Shown here: in pieces, positions 55,422 through 64,000 of the stretch
How positions within the stretch are numbered: the first letter of the stretch is position 1
How the letters are laid out: every line of letters starts with the position of its first letter
Assembly (NCBI RefSeq): GCF_016808335.1
Contig: NC_053147.1
Span: forward strand, 67,454,960 to 67,518,959
Direction: 5' to 3'
Length of the DNA stretch: 64,000 bases
Origin: Panicum virgatum
Lineage: Eukaryota > Streptophyta > Magnoliopsida > Poales > Poaceae
Position numbers and translations under genes: made by a program
Notes under the pieces: model-generated
Databases searched by the model: none
Told to the model about the DNA's origin: nothing
What the model saw: the letters and a program-made list of their open reading frames with translations, nothing else

Positions 55422-57859
55422 ATGGCGAAGGTGGCGTCGCATGGGGCGTTCCAGTGGGAAGCCTAGAAGTAACGCTCGACCAAAGAGACTCGTATACCTA
55501 AACCAAATGGGTCACCAAATTATCACCTCAAAATTGCCCCATGTCCGGTTGTTGTACACTAAAACACTAGTTGTCCACACGCTAATCGGACGACTAATCG
55601 TGCTTAGTCAGGTAACGTTTTAATTTCTCATTGCCCGCCTAGTCAGGAAAGTCTGGTATAGTGATATGCGATTTGTCACGTAAGATTTGCACACTGACAT
55701 ATCTAAACACCTTGCAAATAAACACTGTGTATCAAAGTTAAAATAGTGACCAGCAAGAACTGCAAATCGTCACTTGTTTTGACTAGCTAGCAGTAGTAGT
55801 AGACACTACAGTAATGCATCACCGGCAATGGTGTGTGCAGGGAGGGATCCTGCTTGGCCCGTCGGCGCTGGGCCGGAGCACCAAGTTCCTGCACACCGTC
55901 TTCCCGCCGGAGAGCATGGTGCTGGACACGCTGGCCAACCTCGGCCTGCTCTTCTTCCTCTTCCTCGTCGGCCTCGAGCTCGACCTCTTCGCCATCCGCC
56001 GCACCGGGAGGAAGGCCCTCGCCATCTCCCTCTCTGGTATCGCGCTCCCATTCGCGCTCGGCATCGGCACGTCCTTCGCCTTCCGCGCCACCATCGTCAG
56101 GACGCCCCGCACGCGCCGTTCCTCGTTTTCATGGGCGTCGCACTCTCCATCACCGCCTTCCCGGTGCTCGCCCGCATCCTCACCGAGCTCAAGCTGCTCA
56201 CCACAGACCTCGGCCGCATGGCGCTCTCCGCCGCCGCGGTCGACGACGTCGTGGCGTGGATCCTCCTCGCGCTCGCCATCGCGCTCTCGGGCTCGGGGTC
56301 GCCGATCATCTCGCTCTGGGTGCTCCTCACCGCCGCCGGCTTCGTCATCGGCGCCGTCTGTTAGATACGCCCAGGAACGCACGTTCCACCTGCCAGCATC
56401 TTGCCTCGCTCTATCTAGTGCTCACACACAGGGAACCCGAGGAGGAAGATGAACAGTGATTTTCGGCGACGAACGCCGCGGAGCCAATAGCTCCTGTATC
56501 TTGGCCTTGATTCAACTAAAAATGGACTCAGCGAAGTACAACGGAAGAGCACAGGGGCTTCTTGTAGGCCGGGGAGCTCCCCTCCACAACGGCCGTCGCG
56601 CCCGGTCTGCGCGGAACGTGCGCATCCATGACCCCGAACCGTGCGCTCGACTTGGTCATGGCGGCCTCCACCGCAGGACCCGCGCCACGCACACCACTAC
56701 TCCTCCCCACTCCACTTGACGCGATCACGGCGGAGCAAGCCTCCGCACGCGACACCAGCTCGCCGTGCACGCACGAGTACACCCACGGCGCTTGTTAGGT
56801 CCGGCGACCACGTCGCCGCTGTGCCCGGCGACCACCTTGACGAGCCTGGCGACCACGTGCAGCCACCCGGCGAGCACACACTAGACGAACACGTTCACGA
56901 GCACACACTCGTGAACCACCTATCCTAGCGACACTAATACACACGCTAGACACACGCACACGCCACGGAACAACCATGACATGTTTATTCCTAACACCGT
57001 CGTGCTTCTCAAGCCGGTGCTGCCGTGGATGGCGCGCCGGTGCCGCGAGGGCGAGCCCATCAAGGAGCTCTACGTCTGCGCCACGCTCGCCATTGTCCTC
57101 TCCGGCGGCTTCCTCACCGACGTCATCGGCATCCACGCGCTGTTCGGCGGGTTCGTCGTCGGCGTCGTCGTCCCCAAGGAGGGGCCATTCGCCGGCATGC
57201 TCATCGAGAAGGTGGATGACCTCGTCTCGGGGCTCTTCCTCCCGCTCTACTTCGTCTCGAGCAGCCTCAAGACCAACGTGGCCACCATCAGTGGAGCCAA
57301 GTCCTGGGGCTTGCTCGTGCTCGTCATCGCGAACGCGTGCCTTGGCAAGATCGGCGGCGCGGTGGCCACGTCCCTGCTCGTCAAGATCCCTGTCCGGGAG
57401 GCTGTCACGGTCGGCTTCCTGATGAAAACCAAGGGCCTCGTCGAGCTCGTCGTCCTCAACATCGGCAGGGACCGCAAGGTTCTCAACGACGAGGCCTTCG
57501 CCATCATGGTGCTCATGGCGCTCTTCACCACCTTCATCACCACACCCATCGTCATGGCCGTCTACAAGCCGGCGCGGCCGTCGGCGCCCTACAAGCGCCG
57601 CACCGTGGGGTGCACGCCGGGCGACGCCGACGGCGAGCTGCGCGTCCTCGCATGCTTCCACTCCAGCCACAACATCCCCACGCTGCTCAACCTCGTGGAG
57701 GCGTCGCGGGGCACCAGGCGCCGCCGCCTCGCCATGTACGCCATGCACCTCGTGGAGCTCTCGGAGCGGTCGTCGTCGATCACCATGGTCCAGCACGCCC
57801 GCCGCAACGGCGTGCCCATCTTCAACAGCGCCGACCGGGGGAGGGGCAGCTGGTGGTGG
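55422..57859 (+). pseudogene. CHX-type cation/H+ antiporter (CPA2 family), multiply disrupted
   Basis: CHX proteins are endomembrane or plasma-membrane K+(Na+)/H+ exchangers. Exon 1 remnant at 55422-55466 reads MAKVASHGAFQ then departs from the family and stops; about 40 residues of the first membrane region are gone. The next exon starts after GTGTGTGCAG at 55841 with [13 protein letters not shown] and [14 protein letters not shown] frameshift near 56097-56103 moves to the frame with [20 protein letters not shown] and [19 protein letters not shown]. At GFVIGAV a 638-bp solo LTR (56359-56996) intervenes; after it VLLKPVLPWMARR, GIHALFGGFVVGVVVPKEG and the KTKGLVELVVLNIG region follow in the expected frame. 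A further shift in the G-run near 57838 precedes QLVVV, where Sirevirus copy B (57860) removes the rest of the cytosolic C-terminus. Confidence 0.88.
56359..56996 (-). mobile_element. solo LTR (Copia-like) inside the CHX coding exon
   Basis: 638 bp from TGTTAGATAC to TTCCTAACA with inverted ends TGTTAG...CTAACA and a perfect 5-bp TSD CCGTC (56354-56358 and 56997-57001). Taking out the LTR and one TSD (643 bp) joins the exon halves in frame as GAVVLLKP, which independently confirms the boundaries. On the minus strand it starts TGTTAGGAATAAA, a usual Copia LTR start, so minus is the likely orientation. Confidence 0.9.
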
Positions 57860-59686
57860 TGAAAGGATCGAGGCCCAAGAAAGAGGGTTGAATTGGAATT
57901 TTTTTCAAATTTCTACCTAGTCCTTAACCTAGACTAGTATTGCCCAATTTACAAATTTGAAACCTAATCACTACAGCACGCTAGCAAAAGGTCCTTAGGT
58001 AGGTAAACACAATATCATGATCATTTTGTCTAGATGGTGGCACACTAGCAAGATCAAAACCTAAGCAAGATATCACACTACCATGCAAGTTGTCCTAGTC
58101 AATCTACAAGCAATCAAAAGCAAAAACAACAAGTGGATTTAATTGCTTGAAATAAAAGAAAGAGACACAAGACAACCGGATTTTTTCCCGTGGTATCGAA
58201 GAGTTGACGCTCCCCCTAATCCACGTTGGAGCACCCACACATGGGTATAGCTCCCTTGCTTCACCAAGGAGCAAGTGATCACTAAGAATGCTCCTTCTCC
58301 ATCTCTGAAAATGGCGAGCTTCACACCGTGTGCAAGCTTCTTGTCTTGGGGCTCCCACAAACTTCAAGAGCTCACCAAGAACCTCTCGATCACCGGGACC
58401 GTCAAACACCAAGAGTAACAACCTCCTAAGCCTTCACTTGACCTACACTCAGTTGGCCCTAGCTCAAACACACTTGCTACACTTGCAAAGATTGAATTCT
58501 TCAAAGTTGAAGCACAATCAATGTACTAGATCTTCACTCTTTTGCTCAAAATACTTTCTCTTCTTCTCAAGGGTAGCCTCAGGTGTTCAATGGGTCAAAG
58601 GCAATTCAAATGAGCCAGGGGGTGCCCTTATATAGAGTGGAGAGGGTCACATAGCCGTTGGAAGTCCACTGCAGAAAAATCGTGAGCATCGGAAGAACCG
58701 ACGGGTGAGAGATTGAAGGCATCGGTTCAACCGGTCTCTCTGTGTCCAAATAATAGCCGTTGGGGGTTCTGACACAGTATCCAGGCTTGCGTCATTGCAC
58801 CAGTGCATGATCCGTAGAGGCATCGGTTCAACCGGTGCCGAAGAGGTTCACTGATCAACTCAAACAAGCTTTCTGGAACATAGTACTTCCAATGCACCGG
58901 TGGTTAATTCTGAAGCGTCGGTTCAACCGGTGCTGAAGATGAGTTGAGGTCCACCAAACATGCTCTCTGGAACAAAGTACATCTAATGCACCGATGGTTG
59001 ATTCTTAAGCGTCGGTTCAACCGGTGCTGAAGACGAGTTGAGGTCCACCAAAACATGCTCTCTGGAACAAAGTACATCTAATGCACCGGTGCTTTGCTTG
59101 GGACCATCGGTTCAACCGGTGCTATAGAGATTGTTGACTTGATTTCCCCTTGTATCCAGAGAAGATAGGCCGACAGGGGCGTCGAAACTTCCGCCAAGCG
59201 TCGGATGCACCGATGCTAAGGCGTCGGTTAAACCGGTGCTGCGGTTTTTCTTGATTTTCAGCTGAATTGACTTGGAGTTGAATGTAACTTCGATCGTTTC
59301 TTCTTCCAAGTGTTGTGTCGACTTATTTTGACTATCTTGGGCTGTTTTTGAACGAGTGTGCAAGATTTCTAAGGCCAACTCAATTTTGGTCAGGCTACTA
59401 ACTCATGAACCCCTCTTAATAGTACGGTAAAGAACTAAAAACTATAAACCCTAGCTAAATCAAGTGTCCTTCATCTCTTTGTGACACTTGAGACTAGAAA
59501 GATCCTTAATCTTTGGAATTGAGTCCTTGGCACGCATGATTGTTTTGAATTGAGGGTTCCCCTTTCATATTTCATATGAGACTAATCTAATCATTGATTT
59601 TTCCTTCAAAACACATGTTAGTCGCATACGGTTGTCATTAATCACCGAAACTTACCATTAGCATCTATCGGCCTAGATGCGCTTCA
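57860..59686 (-). repeat. 3' LTR of Sirevirus copy B
   Basis: 1827 bp; on its own strand TGAAGCGCATCTAGG to GAGGCCTCGATCCTTTCA is homologous to the copy A LTR. About 83 bp longer, mainly because the U3 repeat unit of 94-98 bp is present three times (ATGCACC anchors at 58892, 58986 and 59081, with a further partial at 58795) rather than twice. Confidence 0.9.
58628..58764 (-). promoter_or_regulatory. LTR core promoter with two MSA-type sites and TATA box, copy B
   Basis: On the minus strand CCCAACGGCTA (58764-58754) and TCCAACGGCTA (58662-58652) precede TATATAA (58634-58628). Both sites are unchanged relative to copy A while the sequence around them differs at several positions. Confidence 0.55.
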
Positions 59687-59848
59687 ATCTCTCCCTTTTT
59701 GGTGATTGATGACAACACAAAGTAGAGATACACAAGATATGAAATTGAAAGCGATAAACAAGCATGCAATACCTGAAAAAAAGAACATGTAGTAACATGT
59801 CAACACAGAGCATACACAATATCCAAATAACATGTCCATACACAAAAT

Positions 59849-62272
59849 CTATGAAGATCCAAACACGCCACAAACCACCAAGCTCCCCCTATCTCTACTC
59901 CCCCTATCTATCTCCCCCTTTGGCAATAAAGCACCAAAAAGAAAGGTGATCCAGTCCTGAGCTAGAGAAGGCGGGGTCTTCACGCTCGGTCCGATGGAGA
60001 ACTGAGTGGCGGAGTCATCGGCGTCGTCGTCCGTCCAGTCTTCGTCGGTCGAACAGGACTTCTGCTCCACCGGAGTCGTCGGAGCAGCAGAAGTAGCTGG
60101 ATTAGAGGTAGCAGCTGGCGCGGTGACGACCGTGGAGTCCGTCGGAGGAGCAGACGTGACGGAAGTCGTGTCTGGCTGAGTAGGGCGAACAGCGGACGGA
60201 CGGAGCACCTCAGACTGTGAGGGTGACTCGAACGTGAGGGACTGAGCTGAGGGGTGTTGTAGCTGATGCAGAACCTACTGCTGCCTGAGGAACTCTGCAC
60301 GCTGCTCAGTAGTCCATACACTAGGTTGTGGAGCAGGAGCTGGAGCAGGAGTGGAAGTAGGAGCAGGACTGGCAAACAACCCGGTCTGAAGAAGAGGTGA
60401 CATCGGGAAGGACACCAAGGATGTCTGCACAAAGCCGCCAACAGGTGGAGCAGGAGCAGTGGGGTCGAACTGGACCTGCTGGGGTGTAGGGAGCTGAGGC
60501 TCAGGCAGTCCAATGTGACGGTATAGCTGACCGAAGCATCCCGAGAAGAATGTTAACATCTGCTGCTGAATCTGGGACTGCTGCTGAAGCTGTAACCTCA
60601 TGGCCTCCTGCTGCTGCCAGATCCCCTCAAGTACAAGTGTCTAGGCCTCCTGCTGGCGAGCCTGCTCGGCTTGCATGCTCAGCTGAGCTGCAGCAAATCT
60701 GTCCTGCTGGTCAGAGAGCCTCTGAAGAATAGCAGCGAGTGAATCAGGTTGAGTGACCTGAGCAGTGGTAACTGGAGGAGCAGGGGTGCGGGCTGCACCA
60801 AAGGATCCTGCCTCATGATCATGAGCACCTCGAGGGACGGTAACAGTGGGTATGTAGTCCTCGTCATCCTCCGAATCCTCTGAATCAGTGACCAGGTAGT
60901 GTGGGAGCTGGGCCTCTGCAGCGGCGAGTGACGCGTCCTCAGCTGTCGTGGGCTAATCTGCAACTCGGCCCTCAGCCAAGGCTCGCTCATCCAAAACCTG
61001 ATGTGATCTACGCTGGCCTCTCGGGCCGCGGCGGCCGTCTCGAGGAGTAGTAGGTGAGTAAACTGCGAAGTGCGTCCTCGACTGTGCCAGCTCATCCATA
61101 TGAGCATTCTAACTGAGCTGGGCAAGAATCCAACAGATCCAGTGAGCGAAGGGGTGGCGACGGTGAACTGTCATCCCATCCATGATCATGTCCTCTAGCT
61201 CGCAGATGAAGAAGTCGACAAGGTCAAAGTCGCGACCTGTCATGATGTACAGTAATAGCCACTGCTGCAGAGCTGTGATCCCCTCATTATAGCCTATCCT
61301 AAATAGCAAACTCTTCCTCAGAGCAAGATGGATAGTGTGTGCCACGGGAGTCAGCCTGTCCGGATTCTTAGGAGTGACAGACAAGAATGGCTGCTGGAAA
61401 AGCACACTGACCTCCTCGTCAGATGGGAAGTGGGTCTCGTGAGGGCGACGAGGGGGCACTATGTTGCCATAAGGCTGATATTGCACGTAGTGGGGCTCCT
61501 CGGCAATCCGAACTCCAAGCAGGGTAGCCAATCTAGCGCGAGTCAAATGATAGTGCCTCTCCTGGAACATGAAATCAATGAACTGTCGGTCCTCCTCAAC
61601 AAATAGGGTAGCGTAGAAGACGCGGACCCACTCTCGGATATATCTAGACCTCTCCCTGAGTAGTGTTGGCATCCCATCGTAGTGCTCGAAGAAAGGGAGT
61701 ACTGGAACTCCACCGGCTGCCACACGCATAGCCACCCAGTGAAGCATCTTGTGCTCACTGATCTTAATGTCCATCTGGCAATAAGCATGGTAAAAGGATT
61801 CCTAGAGCAGAGTGTCAAAGTGACGAGCAACTACAATATCCCTCTGCTCAGGAAACCACGTCTCAGGGGTGATGTATCTCAATCTCTTCACTCGAGGCCC
61901 TGGTATCCCCCTGAGATCCAACAGCTCGACCTGAGGTTGGTCTGACTCTGCATCACTGTCATGTCCAGCTACCTCTCTCTCTCACTGTCACGGCCTGCTG
62001 CCCTGTGAGTACCACCACCTCGAGTCCGTGGATGAGAGCGGGACTCAGGTGTGGTCTGAGCTGTCTCTGGCTGACGAGTACGTCCTGAGCGATGTAACTG
62101 CTGCTGTGGCTCCCCCTGAGCCTGAGGATCCCTGATCCGAAGCGAACCCTGCTTGTCCGCTGCATCTGCAACTGCCTCTGCCCTCTCTCGCTCTCGGTCC
62201 TCAACGTGTGCGCTTCTTCCTCTGTTGTACCACCTGCTTGCCCTTGCCCTTGCCCTTCTTGTCTCCTGCCAT
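59849..62272 (-). pseudogene. env-like ORF of Sirevirus copy B, multiply broken
   Basis: Homologous to 23592-25850 of copy A. ATG at 62272-62270 (MAGDKKGKGKGKQVVQ). An extra base near 62205 shifts the frame almost at once. Main-frame segments are then interrupted by TAG at 61804-61802, 61111-61109, 60955-60953, 60643-60641 and 60277-60275. The first, second, fourth and fifth of these stand where copy A has CAG. At the 3' end copy B has CAG where copy A has its terminal TAG, so its frame runs on to about 59849 through the polypurine region. Domain layout is as in copy A. Not functional. Confidence 0.75.
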
Positions 62273-63480
62273 CTGTCATAGAGAATCGATAGAAGATAAT
62301 GTAATTAAGGTGGGAATTATATAATAGTACTAGAATATTATCTAGAGGAGAGAAATCCTAAGCAAAGTAGGGATTTGATTGAGCCTAAATATGTGCTTCT
62401 AGGGGATGACATCGTGTCTCAAATGATTTTGCTTCTAGTATGTGCTCTTAGAGTGAAACAAGTGCAGAGATACTCATAAATGTGAGAGAAAATGTGCACA
62501 AATGATAGCAAGATGTGACAAGATGAAACTCTATGTGTGAGATAAGTGTGTGAGAGATGATTTAGAGTGAGTGTAACACACTGTAGAACTAAAAACAAGC
62601 CATACCCTGAGGATCCGGAAGAAAAATGGAGAAGAGTGTCTCAGGAGCAATTTATCGAGCACCCGATGTGTAGCGCTCGGGGTGGAACAGAGCCCTGGTG
62701 GAGCTCGAGCCTGGGGTGCCTGGGCACTGCCTGCACGCGGCGCAGATGGAAATGGCGGTCGGAGGAGTTCGGCGGTGGCAGCGCGAGGCAGCTGCGGCGC
62801 GGCGGCGGCGCTAGGGCAGCAGCGCTAGGGTTTTGGCGGCGGCGCGGCCTGGGCGGCATTAGGGCGTGCGCGACAGCGGCGTGGGCGCGCGTGGAGCGGC
62901 GGCAGCGCGAGCGTAGCTGGTGGTTCGGAGCGGATGCGGGCGACGGCGCGGCAGCGGCAATGCGGGCGGAGGCGTGGAGCACCGGCGCGGGGCGCAGCAG
63001 GGCAGTGGCGGTTTGATTTGGAAAGAGGAAGACGATCGTGACGCTGACGTGTGGGGCCCGCGAGAAAAATAAGAGAAAAGGTGCGTGCGGGCCCGCAAAC
63101 CCTAGGCATCGGAAAGACCGATGGTGCAGAGATTTAAGCATCGGTGTAAGCGTCGGTTTGAGTTTGACCAGCTCTGAGAGAGTTTGAACTTGGTCAACTG
63201 AGGGCACAGGAAGAACCGCCACTGGGTCATCGGAGTATCCGATGGTCGTCGGTGCAACTGCAGGAGGAAGGTACAGAGACGCTGCAAAGGGCCAAAACTC
63301 CACGCAGTAGCACCGGAAGAACCGATGTTGTGGCGTCGGTTCATACGCCAACCATCGGATGCACCGGTGACTGTCGGTGTAACGGTCGGAGGTTGTTCCA
63401 GAGACGATGCACAAATCATGCCACGAGTTAAGCACCTGTTGAACCGATGCAGGGAAAACAAGGCGTCGGTTTAACCGGTG
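62273..63480 (-). other. copy B putative intron, GC-rich leader and palindrome block before the env-like ORF
   Basis: Mirror of 22500-23591 in copy A. Putative intron 62605-62273 (donor CAGG|GTATGG, acceptor CTATGACAG|ATG). GC-rich leader about 63060-62690, starting with CGCGGGCCCCACACGTCAGC. Palindrome block about 63480-63105 (TCGGTTTAACCGG, CACCGGAAGAACCGATG and similar). Confidence 0.6.
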
Positions 63481-64000
63481 GTTAAGGAAAATTTTCTGCT
63501 GAACTATAAACTCTACTTGTGATCCAAATATCCAAAACCAAGGCCATAAATGCTCAATTTGGACCATTTTTGAGAGACAACCTCACCCCTCAAACACTCA
63601 TACTTATAGTGCTCACAAGCTTTTACATAAACATATGCAAATTAAGATCCAAGCGAGGGTTTAAACACAAAAAACCAAATGTATGAGCCACTTTGCCTAT
63701 GAACTTAGAGATTGAAACTTTAAGTTCGATAGGACGTGGCTCAATAGGCATGAAAGCGCAATATTGATCTTATCACTCTTGTAGAGTTGATATATCATAT
63801 TTAGCATGAATATCTTTCTCGAAGTGTGATTTGCTCCCTTGTGATGCTACTAACGTGATGCAATGCCAATGCAAGGCTAGAAATTAAACATGGATGCATT
63901 CTATATGACAAGCACATGAATTGTAAGAATTTAAATCTATCTTATCAAGTTTGAACCCTTGGCAAGCTTCTTCATGATGAACCATTCTTCATGCCATGAG

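Larger units (their letters stand above)
57860..64000 (-). mobile_element. Sirevirus-type Ty1/Copia retrotransposon, copy B, 3' part, antisense
   Basis: Same family as copy A at 19409-27907 in reverse: 3' LTR 57860-59686, polypurine tracts, env-like ORF remnant, putative intron, GC-rich leader, palindrome block, then the spacer. The right window end (about 63960-64000) matches copy A at about 21985-22030, so pol should lie just beyond the window. Inserted into the 3' part of the CHX gene. Confidence 0.9.

Overview
This is a 64-kb piece of a plant nuclear genome, almost certainly a grass and probably panicoid. It is not prokaryotic. Evidence: grass-type LTR retrotransposons (Tat-lineage Gypsy with an antisense extra ORF; Sirevirus-type Copia with an env-like ORF), Stowaway, Tourist, hAT and Mutator-type MITEs, a CACTA end, L1-type LINE pieces, GT-AG introns, and two decayed host genes of plant-specific families. 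I found no intact host gene, no CRISPR array, no operon and no convincing tRNA or rRNA. Nearly everything is transposable element (TE) or TE-interrupted gene.

Layout. 1-8313: 3' half of a Tat-lineage Gypsy element (RNase H and integrase remnants, spacer, antisense ORF, 3' LTR). 8.4-8.6 kb: 3' end of a LINE. About 9.1-11.08 kb: probable reverse-oriented Gypsy LTR with palindromic tandem repeats. 12-19.3 kb: intergenic DNA with a CACTA end, several MITEs with clear target-site duplications (TSDs) and a complete solo LTR (16901-18423). 19409-27907: 5'-truncated Sirevirus copy A. 27908-29453: G-type lectin receptor kinase (SD2-5-like) that lost its N-terminus at the copy A junction and carries a frameshift. 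31324-34203: hAT-like element containing a nested solo LTR. 35.5-36.3 kb: reverse-oriented poly(A) retroelement. 37.06-45.08 kb: three tandem copies of a roughly 1.5-kb unit, the third split by a LINE deletion derivative and an LTR-like insertion. 45-51 kb: AT-rich intergenic DNA with MITEs. 51.1-52.8 kb: Stowaway MITE split by a Pack-MULE that carries a probable ATL-type gene fragment. 53.4-57.86 kb: CHX cation/H+ antiporter pseudogene with a GC-rich block in its leader, a 638-bp solo LTR in an exon and its C-terminus cut off by Sirevirus copy B. 57860-64000: Sirevirus copy B, antisense, running off the window.

How the parts relate. Copies A and B belong to one family and each has ended up inside a host gene. 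Comparing them shows conserved structure upstream of the env-like ORF (palindromes, GC-rich leader, putative intron), a variable-number repeat in U3, and inactivation mainly by CAG-to-TAG changes. LTRs of two Copia families carry paired matches to the mitosis-specific activator (MSA) consensus just upstream of their TATA boxes. All boundaries, TSDs and frameshifts were read by eye. Family names rest on recognised motifs, not on database searches.
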